Both the position numbers and the translations under genes were made by a program. 64,000 nucleotides of DNA from an uncultured Aquimarina sp. (lineage in GTDB: Bacteria > Bacteroidota > Bacteroidia > Flavobacteriales > Flavobacteriaceae): contig NZ_CANLOZ010000001.1 in NCBI RefSeq assembly GCF_947492965.1, forward strand, positions 682,001-746,000, given 5' to 3'. This document shows, piece after piece, positions 1-8,155 of the stretch. Position 1 is the first letter of the stretch. Every line of letters starts with the position of its first letter. The notes under the pieces were generated by a model, which was not told the DNA's origin, searched no databases, and saw only the letters and a program-made list of their open reading frames with translations.

Positions 1-1
1 G

Positions 2-91
2 GCTGCAGATTATGGTATTGTTGGTGATGCCTTTGAGGTAGTACCGCAGTTAATTGAAAAATTAAAGGAATTTAAGGCGAATAACGCATAA
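2..91 (+). CDS. etfA: Electron transfer flavoprotein alpha subunit, C-terminal end
   Basis: Only the last 29 codons are in the window, and the reading frame is open from the left edge. The visible residues (ADYGIVGDAFEVVPQLIEKL) match the conserved C-terminal FAD-domain end of EtfA, where the GD in a D-F-x-x-VP-L context contributes to FAD binding. EtfAB passes electrons from acyl-CoA and other dehydrogenases to the quinone pool. A strong terminator follows, so this gene ends its transcript. The identification rests on a short segment. Confidence 0.8.
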   Translation, partial: AADYGIVGDAFEVVPQLIEKLKEFKANNA

Positions 92-116
92 TTTTCATAA
101 ATTGTGCCCAATCAAG

Positions 117-166
117 GGCTGTTTGAACTTAGGTAAAAGTCCATTTGTTCAAACAGCCTTTTTTTT
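117..166 (+). terminator. Rho-independent terminator after etfA
   Basis: A perfect 12-bp inverted repeat, GGCTGTTTGAAC (117-128) and GTTCAAACAGCC (147-158), is followed at once by eight T. It lies between the etfA stop and the next start. Because it would sit inside any coding sequence begun at 102, it argues for the later ATG at 180 as the start of the nuclease gene. Confidence 0.9.
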
Positions 167-179
167 ATTGAAAATTACT

Positions 180-797
180 ATGAGTTTAGTTCGTCTGAAC
201 ATAAAAGGAATATCTTACAGTCAAACCCAAAATGGTGCTTATGCATTGATTTTAAGTGAGGTGGATGGAGAAAGGAAATTGCCAATTGTGATTGGTGCAT
301 TTGAAGCACAGTCTATAGCTATTGCTCTAGAAAAAGAAATTAAACCTCCTCGTCCTTTAACGCATGACCTGTTTAAAAATTTTGCAGATCGATTTGATGT
401 AGTCGTGAAACAGGTAATCATTCATAAATTGGTAGATGGCGTTTTTTATTCAAGTATTATCTGCGAAAGAGATAAGATTGAAGAAATAATAGATGCTAGA
501 ACCAGTGATGCTATAGCACTAGCCTTGCGATTCCAGGCTCCAATTTTTACGTATAAAAATATTCTTGATCAAGCAGGAATTTACTTAAAAGTAAATCCTA
601 AAAAAGATGGTGAAGATGAATCAGAAAGTTTGTTGGTAGATGAATTGGTTTCTGATGATGTGGAAATGGTAGGAAAAGAAACTAGTTATCAGGATTTATC
701 TTTAGAAGAATTAAATCGTATGCTAGAACAAGCAGTAGCTAATGAAGATTATGAATTGGCAGCTCGAATACGAGATGAAATCTCGAAAAGAGGATAA
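180..797 (+). CDS. Bifunctional nuclease (DUF151/BFN) with C-terminal UVR motif
   Basis: A 205-residue cytoplasmic protein. Residues 1-130 are the BFN/DUF151 domain (start MSLVRLNIKGISYSQ, then LPIVIGAFEAQSIAIALE and RTSDAIALALRFQAPI). Family members are reported to have DNase and RNase activity. After an acidic linker, residues 172-205 form a UvrB/UvrC-type motif (LEELNRMLEQAVANEDYELA, then RIRDEISKR), a helical hairpin used for protein contacts in nucleotide excision repair proteins. The start at 180 is chosen because an upstream ATG would place an etfA terminator inside the gene. The BFN plus UVR layout is usual in Bacteroidota. Confidence 0.9.
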   Translation: MSLVRLNIKGISYSQTQNGAYALILSEVDGERKLPIVIGAFEAQSIAIALEKEIKPPRPLTHDLFKNFADRFDVVVKQVIIHKLVDGVFYSSIICERDKIEEIIDARTSDAIALALRFQAPIFTYKNILDQAGIYLKVNPKKDGEDESESLLVDELVSDDVEMVGKETSYQDLSLEELNRMLEQAVANEDYELAARIRDEISKRG

Positions 798-846
798 TTT
801 TGATTTCTAATTGTTCCGAAATATTATAATATTACCTTATTGATAT

Positions 847-2553
847 ATGAAAAAAGGAGTACTCTCTTTCCTATTATCTTTTTTTGCATTTACAATTATC
901 TCAGCGCAATCCATAGAGAAAAAGTGGATATTAAAAGATGTAAAAGGAGATAATGAAACTATTTTTCAAGTTGGAGATAATGATTATCTGGATTTTCAAA
1001 ATGGTGTCTTTTCTTATGCATTTGAAGGAAATTCTGAAAAGCTTACAGGGGATTATCTTGCTCAAAAAAATGTCGTATTACTGTTCCCTGAAAAATCAGA
1101 AGATTCTATTATTAAATATAGATTGAAAAGTATTACGGATACTACGTTGATTCTATCAAAAAATAACCTTTCCTATTCATTTGTTGTAAAACCTAGTGAT
1201 CCTGAAACCCCAGTTGTAGCTGAACAAGGTGATGCGCTAATTCCTAATCAAGGTTTTTCTTTTTCAAGTTTGTGGAGAGGAGTTCTAGGAATGCTGGTAT
1301 TATTAGTTATTGCATTTTTGTTTAGCAGTAATAGAAAAGCTATAAATTGGAAAACTGTTGGTTTAGGTCTGGGATTTCAATTAATAATAGCTATTGGTGT
1401 TTTAAAGGTTCCATTAGTACAGACGATATTTGAATGGGTTGGAAGTCTTTTTGTTAGTGTTTTAGACTTTACGCGAGCAGGAAGTAAGTTCTTATTCGAA
1501 GGACTAGTGGTAGACATGGATACTTTTGGTTTTATATTCGCTTTTCAGGTGTTACCAACTATCATTTTCTTCTCGGCGCTAACATCACTATTATTTTATT
1601 TAGGTGTTATCCAAAGAGTAGTGAAGGGGTTAGCTTGGTTATTGACAAAAACATTAAAGATATCTGGAGCTGAAAGTTTAAGTGTTGCAGGTAATATCTT
1701 TTTAGGGCAAACAGAAGCTCCTCTATTAATAAAAGCCTATTTAGAAAAGATGAATAGGTCAGAAATTTTGTTAGTTATGGTGGGTGGAATGGCTACTGTA
1801 GCGGGAGCAGTGCTGGCTGCATATATTGGATTCTTAGGAGGTGATGATCCAGTTCTAAGATTACAATTTGCTAAACACTTATTAGCAGCATCTGTGATGG
1901 CGGCTCCTGGAGCGATTATTATCTCTAAAATACTATTTCCCCAAACAGAAAAAATTAATACAGACGTATATGTTTCTTCAGAAAAAATAGGATCTAATAT
2001 ACTGGATGCTATAGCAAATGGTACCACTGAAGGTCTTAGGCTAGCAGTAAATGTTGGAGCAATGTTATTAGTTTTTGTGGCATTTATTGCTATGCTAAAT
2101 GGTATTTTGGGATGGGTAGGAGATGTGACTTCTATAAATGCTTGGGTAGCTTCGAATACGGCATACCAAAGTTTATCCCTTGAACTTATTTTAGGATATC
2201 TTTTTGCACCATTAATGTGGTTAATTGGTGTTGCTAAAGAAGATATTGCTTTAATGGGGCAACTTTTAGGAATAAAATTAGCGGCTAGTGAATTTGTGGG
2301 GTATATACAATTGGCAGATTTGAAAAATGTAGCGAATGCAACACATTTAACATACAACAAGTCGGTGATAATGGCTACTTATATGTTATGTGGTTTCGCA
2401 AATTTTGCTTCTATCGGCATACAAATAGGTGGTATAGGATCTCTTGCTCCAGGACAACGAAAAACATTGTCGGAGTTTGGAATGAAGGCACTAATTGGAG
2501 GTACGATAGCTTCACTTTTGTCTGCTACAATCGCAGGAATGATTATTGGTTAA
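847..2553 (+). CDS. Na+-coupled concentrative nucleoside transporter (NupC/CNT family) with extra N-terminal periplasmic domain
   Basis: 568 residues. Residues 1-20 are a signal peptide ending in ISAQS. Residues 21-130 form a soluble beta-rich domain of the lipocalin-like type (KKWILKDVKGDNETIF). From about residue 143 to the end is a CNT permease with about ten membrane segments. Conserved CNT features are visible: GQTEAPLLIKAY (nucleoside and Na+ site), a GG-MATVAGAVLAAYIG helix, and LTYNKSVIMATYMLCGFANF near the C-terminus. It imports nucleosides across the inner membrane. It lies 49 bp after the nuclease gene and upstream of thyA, which suits a role in nucleoside supply. CNT proteins of other phyla lack the leading domain. 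Confidence 0.9.
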   Translation: MKKGVLSFLLSFFAFTIISAQSIEKKWILKDVKGDNETIFQVGDNDYLDFQNGVFSYAFEGNSEKLTGDYLAQKNVVLLFPEKSEDSIIKYRLKSITDTTLILSKNNLSYSFVVKPSDPETPVVAEQGDALIPNQGFSFSSLWRGVLGMLVLLVIAFLFSSNRKAINWKTVGLGLGFQLIIAIGVLKVPLVQTIFEWVGSLFVSVLDFTRAGSKFLFEGLVVDMDTFGFIFAFQVLPTIIFFSALTSLLFYLGVIQRVVKGLAWLLTKTLKISGAESLSVAGNIFLGQTEAPLLIKAYLEKMNRSEILLVMVGGMATVAGAVLAAYIGFLGGDDPVLRLQFAKHLLAASVMAAPGAIIISKILFPQTEKINTDVYVSSEKIGSNILDAIANGTTEGLRLAVNVGAMLLVFVAFIAMLNGILGWVGDVTSINAWVASNTAYQSLSLELILGYLFAPLMWLIGVAKEDIALMGQLLGIKLAASEFVGYIQLADLKNVANATHLTYNKSVIMATYMLCGFANFASIGIQIGGIGSLAPGQRKTLSEFGMKALIGGTIASLLSATIAGMIIG

Positions 2554-2631
2554 TAGAAAGGGATTTTTTTTGCTGAAACTTCAATGCTAGAATAACTTTT
2601 ACAAGTATTTCATAATCTAGCTATTAAAAGA

Positions 2632-2660
2632 TTGCTCAATACCTATTTTTCGTATATTTG
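2632..2660 (+). promoter_or_regulatory. Candidate Bacteroidota promoter of thyA
   Basis: TTG at 2632-2634 and TATATTTG at 2653-2660 are 18 bp apart. This matches the flavobacterial sigma-A pattern (TTG, 17-20 bp, TAnnTTTG). The -7 box ends 50 bp before the thyA ATG. It was found by eye only. Confidence 0.5.
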
Positions 2661-2710
2661 ACGGAATTAGTAGAACTTTAACAAACTCAAAAGAAAGTCA
2701 GAAAGGGAAT

Positions 2711-3535
2711 ATGAAGCAATATTTGGATCTGGTACGTCACGTACTGGAGAATGGAAATGAAAAAGGAGATAGAACCGGAACAGGAACAAAAAGTGTTTTT
2801 GGGTATCAAATGCGATTTGATTTGAGCGAAGGGTTTCCAATGGTAACCACGAAAAAACTTCATTTAAAATCTATAATACATGAGTTATTATGGTTTTTGA
2901 AAGGAGATACCAACGTTAAGTATTTGCAGGATAATGGTGTTAGGATTTGGAATGAATGGGCAGATGAAAATGGAGATCTGGGACCGGTATATGGATATCA
3001 ATGGAGAAACTGGAACGGAGATGAAATTGATCAGATTCAAGAAATTGTAGAAGCTTTAAAAAAGAACCCGGATAGTAGGAGAATGTTGGTTTCTGCATGG
3101 AATCCAAGTGTCTTGCCAGATACGTCTAAATCATTTTCTGAGAATGTGGCTAATGGCAAAGCTGCGCTACCACCTTGTCATGCATTTTTTCAGTTTTATG
3201 TAGCTAATGGGAAATTATCTTGTCAGTTGTATCAAAGAAGTGCAGATATATTTTTAGGAGTACCTTTTAATATAGCGTCATATGCATTATTTACAATGAT
3301 GATGGCACAGGTAACTGGATATGAAGCTGGCGAGTTTATACACACATTTGGAGACGCACATATTTATAATAATCATAAAGAGCAATTAGAATTACAGTTG
3401 TCTAGAACACCGAGAAATTTACCTACCATAAAGATTAATCCAGAGGTAAAAGATATTTTTGGCTTCGTTTTTGATGACTTCACATTGGAAGACTATAATC
3501 CGCACCCACATATTAAAGGTGCAGTTGCAGTTTAA
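2711..3535 (+). CDS. thyA: Thymidylate synthase
   Basis: A 274-residue ThyA that methylates dUMP to dTMP using methylene-tetrahydrofolate, producing dihydrofolate. The N-terminal [17 protein letters not shown] block binds phosphate. The catalytic Cys156 lies in [13 protein letters not shown]. The motifs [20 protein letters not shown] and [10 protein letters not shown], and the C-terminal [11 protein letters not shown], are all present, so the enzyme looks intact and of standard length. It has its own promoter-like sequence. A DHFR domain that recycles the dihydrofolate is encoded about 5 kb downstream at 8156. Confidence 0.98.
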   Translation: MKQYLDLVRHVLENGNEKGDRTGTGTKSVFGYQMRFDLSEGFPMVTTKKLHLKSIIHELLWFLKGDTNVKYLQDNGVRIWNEWADENGDLGPVYGYQWRNWNGDEIDQIQEIVEALKKNPDSRRMLVSAWNPSVLPDTSKSFSENVANGKAALPPCHAFFQFYVANGKLSCQLYQRSADIFLGVPFNIASYALFTMMMAQVTGYEAGEFIHTFGDAHIYNNHKEQLELQLSRTPRNLPTIKINPEVKDIFGFVFDDFTLEDYNPHPHIKGAVAV

Positions 3536-3559
3536 CCCCCAAATTTAAACTGAATTACT

Positions 3560-3988
3560 ATGAAGAAACTATTACTTATTATTACAATTTTATGTTCCAC
3601 CTTCTTGTTTGCTCAGGATAATATTATTCTTTCCAAAGAAAATGCAAATGAAAAGGGGATTACGCCAATATGGCCAAAATGCGATAAATCCAGACAAACA
3701 CCTATTAAGTGTTTTGATAATAACCTGCGAAAGCATATCATCTCTAATTTTAGATATCCGGAAATTGCCGCTAAAGAAGGCTTGGAAGGTACAGTTACTG
3801 TAGAATTTATTATTAATAATAAAGGTAAAGCAGAGGTGATTGATGTAAAAGGTGGGCACAGACACTTGCAGAGAGAAGCTGTTAGGATCGTTAGAGCAAT
3901 TCCTAAAATGAAACCTGGAAAGTGGGGAAAAAAGCCGATAGCTATTGCTTATGAAGTGCCAATTACCTTTATAAAACCTAGTAATTAA
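3560..3988 (+). CDS. Small secreted TonB-like protein (TonB C-terminal domain only)
   Basis: 142 residues with a signal peptide (MKKLLLIITILCSTFLFAQ) and, from about residue 55, one TonB C-terminal domain. Recognisable parts are the FRYPEIAAKEGLEGTVTVEF strand-turn-strand and a closing YEVPITFIKP. There is no membrane anchor beyond the signal peptide and no proline-rich spanning region, so it cannot work as a classical TonB bridge. Such solo domains are common in Bacteroidota, often in stress or envelope settings. It starts 25 bp after thyA and is followed by a strong terminator. Confidence 0.8.
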   Translation: MKKLLLIITILCSTFLFAQDNIILSKENANEKGITPIWPKCDKSRQTPIKCFDNNLRKHIISNFRYPEIAAKEGLEGTVTVEFIINNKGKAEVIDVKGGHRHLQREAVRIVRAIPKMKPGKWGKKPIAIAYEVPITFIKPSN

Positions 3989-4054
3989 TATTTCATATTT
4001 AACAATGGATTAACTCCTTTGTTAGGTAGATACAGCTTAAAAATTATTAAATTT

Positions 4055-4088
4055 GAGTGTATTCGTAAATCGAATACACTCTTTTTTT
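4055..4088 (+). terminator. Rho-independent terminator touching the egtB start codon
   Basis: An 11-bp perfect inverted repeat, GAGTGTATTCG (4055-4065) and CGAATACACTC (4071-4081), has a 5-base loop and is followed by seven T (4082-4088). The next three bases are the ATG of egtB. It is a textbook terminator for the upstream TonB-like gene. There is no room for a leader between it and the following start codon. Confidence 0.85.
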
Positions 4089-5255
4089 ATGGTAATTACT
4101 GATAATTTGCTTTCTTCCTTGTTAGAGACAAGAGCTCATACAGAAGAAATTTGTTCCCCGCTTCAGATCGAAGATTACGTTGTGCAACCCATCGTTGATG
4201 TATCTCCACCGAAATGGCATCTAGGTCATACTACTTGGTTTTTCGAAGAATTTATTCTTACAAGATATTATGCTGATTATAAAAGGTTTCATGAAGACTT
4301 TGCCTTTGTATTTAATAGCTATTATGAAAGTATCGGAAAACGAGTAGTGAGAACCAATCGAGGTAATTTATCTCGTCCCACAGTCAATGAGGTATATCAA
4401 TATAGAGATTATGTCACCAATCACTTGCAGGTACTTCTAGAAAGTATGGAGGATGAAGAATTGAGATCTCTTGTAGAAATTGGAATACATCATGAGAAAC
4501 AGCACCAAGAGTTATTGCTAACGGATATTAAATTTATTTTAGGTAATAATCCTTTACTTCCAAAATACAGTAGCACTTTTGATGAAAATCCGAATAGCAG
4601 TGCTTCTGATAAATATCACCTTATTGCCGAAGGTATTTATGAAATTGGTTATAAAGGAGAAGATTTTTGTTACGATAATGAGTTGGGAGTTCATAAAGTG
4701 TTTCTAGAAGCATATAAAATAGCAAATGATCTAGTAACTAATAAAGAGTACTTAGATTTTATTAATGATAAAGGATATGAGGATAGCCTTTTATGGCATG
4801 CTGAAGCTTGGGATTGGCTTAACACCGAAAAAATAAAAACCCCTTTGTATTGGCATAAGATTCACGGAGAATATCATCAATATACTTTACAAGGACTGCA
4901 ACAATTGGATTTAAATGCTCCAGTGACACATTTATCTTATTATGAAGCTTTTGCGTATGCACAATGGAAAGGAGAACGTTTGCCGACAGAATTCGAATGG
5001 GAAGTTGCCCATAAATTATTTGATTGGGGATTGCGATGGGAATGGACAGAAAGCGCCTATTTACCATACCCTAATTATGCTAAAGCTCCAGGAGCACTCG
5101 GAGAATATAACGGAAAGTTCATGGTTAATCAAAAAGTACTCCGAGGAGGTTCCATAGCAACTCCTAAAAATCATACAAGACCAACATATCGTAATTTTTT
5201 TCACCCACAACTAAGATGGCAATTTAACGGATTGCGATTAGTAAAAAGTAAGTAA
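4089..5255 (+). CDS. egtB: Ergothioneine biosynthesis protein EgtB (sulfoxide synthase)
   Basis: A 388-residue non-haem iron enzyme that joins hercynine to a thiol using O2. The N-terminal DinB-like bundle carries the iron ligands, probably His47 (WHLGHTTWFFEE) and His135/His139 (HHEKQHQELL). The C-terminal FGE-sulfatase domain runs from about 180 to 388 (ERLPTEFEWEVAH, VLRGGSIATPKNHTRPTYRN). OvoA of the ovothiol pathway would have a fused C-terminal methyltransferase, which is absent; the separate egtD next door supports EgtB. The ATG at 4089 is preferred over a TTG at 4053, because the latter would put a terminator inside the gene. No egtA or egtC is nearby, so the thiol may be cysteine rather than gamma-glutamylcysteine (inference). 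Confidence 0.92.
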   Translation: MVITDNLLSSLLETRAHTEEICSPLQIEDYVVQPIVDVSPPKWHLGHTTWFFEEFILTRYYADYKRFHEDFAFVFNSYYESIGKRVVRTNRGNLSRPTVNEVYQYRDYVTNHLQVLLESMEDEELRSLVEIGIHHEKQHQELLLTDIKFILGNNPLLPKYSSTFDENPNSSASDKYHLIAEGIYEIGYKGEDFCYDNELGVHKVFLEAYKIANDLVTNKEYLDFINDKGYEDSLLWHAEAWDWLNTEKIKTPLYWHKIHGEYHQYTLQGLQQLDLNAPVTHLSYYEAFAYAQWKGERLPTEFEWEVAHKLFDWGLRWEWTESAYLPYPNYAKAPGALGEYNGKFMVNQKVLRGGSIATPKNHTRPTYRNFFHPQLRWQFNGLRLVKSK

Positions 5256-5267
5256 TTCCCCTTTTAC

Positions 5268-6242
5268 ATGAGTTCAAAAGATCAAAGCGTTTTAATGTGT
5301 ACTTTCGGAAAAGAAGTACACGAAGGATTAACTAGTTTTCCAAAATATCTTTCATCTAAATATTTTTATGATGAAGTTGGTGATAAGCTTTTTCAGAAAA
5401 TTATGGAATTGCCAGAATATTATCTTACCAATGCGGAGTATGATATTTTTAAATTACATAAAACGAATATTTTAAAGAGTTTTGATCCTTCTAAAAAAGG
5501 GTTTGATTTAATTGAACTTGGCGCTGGAGATGGAAAAAAAACTAAAGTGTTATTAAAAGAATTATTGAAAGAAAATTATGATGTAACATATCATCCGATT
5601 GATATTAGTAAGCATGCTGTTGATGGATTGGTAGAAAATCTTTCTTTAGAAATACCGGAACTTCAGGTAAAAGGTCAAATAGGAGAGTACTTTGAAGTAT
5701 TGGATAGGTTGAAACACATAAGTGTACGTAAAAAGGTGATTATGGTTTTAGGTTCTAATATTGGTAATCTCTTGCATCCAAGAGCAATTCAGTTTTTGAA
5801 AAAATTAAACGCGGTAATGAATGCTGATGACGAAGTTTTTATTGGATTTGATCAAAAAAAACATCCGCAGAAAGTTTTAGATGCTTATAACGACCAAACG
5901 GGTGTAACAGCTGCTTTTAATAAAAATGTCTTAACAAGAATTAATAAAGAACTTGGAGGTAATTTTGATGTTGATGCTTTTATGCATTGGGAAGTATATG
6001 ATCCCGAAAGTGGTACCGCAAAAAGTTATTTGGTAAGTAAAAAGAAGCAAACAGTAGATATTGATTGTTTAGAACTACAAGTGCATTTTGAAGCTTGGGA
6101 AAGTATTCATACAGAGATTTCTCAGAAATATGATGATGATACTGTGAAATGGCTAGCAAAAGAATCAGGCTTTGTTATTACTAATGATTTTACGGACGAA
6201 AATGAATATTATAAGAACTATGTGTTCAAAAAGTCAGAATAA
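5268..6242 (+). CDS. egtD: L-histidine N-alpha-methyltransferase EgtD
   Basis: 324 residues. EgtD trimethylates histidine with three S-adenosylmethionine to make hercynine, the substrate of EgtB. SAM-binding motifs are visible: FDLIELGAGDGKKTKVLL (about 81-98) and VIMVLGSNIGNLLHP (about 157-171), as in EgtD-type DUF2260 methyltransferases. The KYFYDEVGDKLFQKIMELPEYYLT start is typical. It begins 12 bp after egtB, so the two are surely co-transcribed. Confidence 0.93.
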   Translation: MSSKDQSVLMCTFGKEVHEGLTSFPKYLSSKYFYDEVGDKLFQKIMELPEYYLTNAEYDIFKLHKTNILKSFDPSKKGFDLIELGAGDGKKTKVLLKELLKENYDVTYHPIDISKHAVDGLVENLSLEIPELQVKGQIGEYFEVLDRLKHISVRKKVIMVLGSNIGNLLHPRAIQFLKKLNAVMNADDEVFIGFDQKKHPQKVLDAYNDQTGVTAAFNKNVLTRINKELGGNFDVDAFMHWEVYDPESGTAKSYLVSKKKQTVDIDCLELQVHFEAWESIHTEISQKYDDDTVKWLAKESGFVITNDFTDENEYYKNYVFKKSE

Positions 6243-6265
6243 AAAAAATATAAAATAAGAAAGCT

Positions 6266-6547
6266 ATGAAAGCCATATGGAATAATGAAATAATTGCAGA
6301 AAGCAATGACACTAAAGTAATCGAGAACAATCACTACTTTCCTCCTGAGGCAATAAAGAAAGAGTTTTTTAAGCCTAGTGACACACATACCAACTGTCCA
6401 TGGAAGGGTGTAGCATCTTATTATACCGTTTCTGTAAATGGTAAAGAAAATAAAGATGCCGCTTGGTATTATCCTGAAACTAGTGATTTAGCTAAGCAAA
6501 TCAAAGGATATGTAGCATTTTGGAAAGGTATTGAGGTTGTAGAGTAA
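6266..6547 (+). CDS. DUF427 domain protein
   Basis: A 93-residue single-domain DUF427 protein. It has the family hallmarks WNNEIIAES at the start, FPPEAIKKEFF, the TNCPWKGVASYYTV block with its conserved Cys and Trp, and AWYYPETSDLAKQIKGYVAFW. The biochemical role of the family is not known. It starts 23 bp after egtD and ends in a terminator, so it is the third gene of the ergothioneine transcript. Whether it contributes to that pathway is not shown. Confidence 0.85.
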   Translation: MKAIWNNEIIAESNDTKVIENNHYFPPEAIKKEFFKPSDTHTNCPWKGVASYYTVSVNGKENKDAAWYYPETSDLAKQIKGYVAFWKGIEVVE

Positions 6548-6562
6548 TACAACCTCAATTTT
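6531..6562 (+). terminator. Terminator overlapping the DUF427 stop codon
   Basis: An 11-bp perfect stem, TTGAGGTTGTA (6531-6541) and TACAACCTCAA (6548-6558), has a 6-base loop holding the TAA stop and is followed by TTTTATATATTTT. The convergent gene ends only about 15 bp further on, so the hairpin probably serves both strands. Confidence 0.75.
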
Positions 6563-6574
6563 ATATATTTTAGC

Positions 6575-6871
6575 TTAAAGTACTAATATGCTATTTTCAG
6601 CAGCAGCAAAATCGTTCCACTGATATCCATCAGCTTCTGTTTCATTTGTCCACTCTCCGTCAACCACGTATTTAAATTCAAATTTTTGATCTTTAGGAAG
6701 ATTTAAAGTTCCTTTAAACGTACCATTTTTCAATTTTTTCAATACAGTAGCTTCTGTGTTCCACTCGTTAAATTCCCCAGCTACAGAAACGCTTGATGCT
6801 TCTTTTGCAGGTACAGAAAAAGTAACTTTGCAAATTGGTTTTGACTTTAAGTATTGTTTGGTTATAGCCAT
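6575..6871 (-). CDS. Isoamylase early-set / CBM48-like domain protein
   Basis: 98 residues, essentially one glycogen-binding CBM48-type fold. The visible core is KVTFSVPAKEASSVSVAGEF followed by NEWN, and FEFKYVVDGEWTNETEADGY, the pattern of E-set domains of branching enzymes and AMPK beta subunits. There is no catalytic domain and no signal peptide, so it is probably a cytoplasmic carbohydrate-binding or regulatory protein. Such solo proteins are frequent in Flavobacteriia. It is convergent with the ergothioneine genes and appears single. Confidence 0.8.
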   Translation of the reverse strand: MAITKQYLKSKPICKVTFSVPAKEASSVSVAGEFNEWNTEATVLKKLKNGTFKGTLNLPKDQKFEFKYVVDGEWTNETEADGYQWNDFAAAENSILVL

Positions 6872-6995
6872 AATTCTTGTTTATAATTAATTCTTAGTTA
6901 ATAAAATTATCTGTTAAATTAATACAAAACATTAAAAAACAAAAGTGTGAAGAGTCAGATTTTCAATAATTTAATGAACAATTAACAATTAAATA

Positions 6996-8078
6996 TTAAC
7001 GATAACGATGTAGTATTCCGACAAGCTTGTCAATGTCTTCTTTATTATTATAAAAATGAAGACTTATTCTAATACCATTTCCTCTTAGTGAGGTAATGAT
7101 GTTTTTTTCTTTAAGAGTGTTATGCAATTTCTGATCTCCTTTAATGTTGAAAATCGGACTGAAATCATTTCGTTGTGTAGTGTTTTTATCTAGTAATCCG
7201 AGATCAATAAAACAATTTTTTGCATACGTTGATAGTTCTTTGATTTTTTCTTCAATTTTAGGAAGCCCGATTTTAGAAAGAAACTGAATTGAATGTTGTA
7301 GACTCCCAAAGTTAAATGTGTCTAAATGACCACATTCATATCTTGATCTAAGATTAGTATATGATGGATCATATGATGAGTTTAACGAAGTTTTTAAATA
7401 ATTATTTGGGGTTAATTGTTTCAGAACTCCTTCTTTAAAAAGTAAAAAACCATTACCATAGCCTCCTAAAAGCCATTTGTAACCACTACAACCTAAAATA
7501 TCAACTCCAGATTGTTCAAAATTGAAAACTTTTGTTCCACAAAACTGCGTGCCGTCTGCTATGATAAGAAGGTTTGGATGTTTAATTTTTAGATTTTTTA
7601 AAAAATCTAGATCTATGGTAATTCCGTTTATATATTGTACTAAGCTAAAGGCAAAAATATCAGGTGAATATTGAGCAATTGCTTCAGAAATATTTTCTTC
7701 TAAAGAGGTATTTACCTCCGCATAGCATACTTCGAATTCTTTACTTTTTACAGAAAAATTAATCGAAGGATAATCTTCATCTAATAACAAAATCTTTTTG
7801 TTTTTCTCTAATCCGTTTAAGATAGTATTAAAACCGATAGAAAAATTAGGAGTTAGCACAGTATTTTCTGAAGTGCCGCCACAAAAATCTGCAATGGATT
7901 TTCTTACTGTATTTAGAAATTGCTCTTGATGGTCACGAAACATACTTCCTCCGATCAAAAAATCTAAATCATGTTCTTGTCTGTAATCCAATAAAGAATC
8001 ATAGAGTAGTCCAGAGGAAGCTGTGTTTAAGTAAGTGTTTTGAGATAGTACGGGAAATTCTTTTTGTAAATTCTTCAT
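6996..8078 (-). CDS. Class V PLP-dependent aminotransferase / cysteine desulfurase-like protein
   Basis: 360 residues, fold type I class V. The start (FPVLSQNTYLNTASSGL), the aspartate contacting PLP in IIADGTQFCGT, and the PLP lysine in CSGYKWLLGGYGNGFLLF are all recognisable. It lacks the cysteine-bearing loop that defines true cysteine desulfurases. The same superfamily includes EgtE, the ergothioneine sulfoxide lyase, and this gene lies less than 1 kb from egtBD. An EgtE-like role is therefore possible but is only inferred from position. It is transcribed towards that cluster, so it is not in the same operon. Confidence 0.75.
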   Translation of the reverse strand: MKNLQKEFPVLSQNTYLNTASSGLLYDSLLDYRQEHDLDFLIGGSMFRDHQEQFLNTVRKSIADFCGGTSENTVLTPNFSIGFNTILNGLEKNKKILLLDEDYPSINFSVKSKEFEVCYAEVNTSLEENISEAIAQYSPDIFAFSLVQYINGITIDLDFLKNLKIKHPNLLIIADGTQFCGTKVFNFEQSGVDILGCSGYKWLLGGYGNGFLLFKEGVLKQLTPNNYLKTSLNSSYDPSYTNLRSRYECGHLDTFNFGSLQHSIQFLSKIGLPKIEEKIKELSTYAKNCFIDLGLLDKNTTQRNDFSPIFNIKGDQKLHNTLKEKNIITSLRGNGIRISLHFYNNKEDIDKLVGILHRYR

Positions 8079-8155
8079 AAGTTCGTTTAGGGCTTTTTAC
8101 CAAAACCTTTATATTTACTTTGATATTAATCAAGTGTCACTAAGGTACCATTAAA

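Noticed and set aside
102..179. An N-terminal extension of the bifunctional nuclease
   Set aside because: This stretch is the etfA terminator hairpin; the family starts at the MSLVRL residues encoded from 180.
1737..2360. A 207-codon open frame on the minus strand inside the nucleoside transporter gene
   Set aside because: It is antisense to a clearly real CNT gene with conserved motifs. Its product has no family features, and long antisense frames are expected opposite a long hydrophobic gene.
4053..4088. An upstream TTG start for egtB
   Set aside because: It would place a perfect terminator hairpin inside the coding region; the ATG at 4089 gives the usual N-terminus.
4089..6242. An OvoA/ovothiol pathway instead of ergothioneine
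   Set aside because: OvoA carries its own C-terminal methyltransferase, which this EgtB-like protein lacks, and a separate EgtD is next to it.
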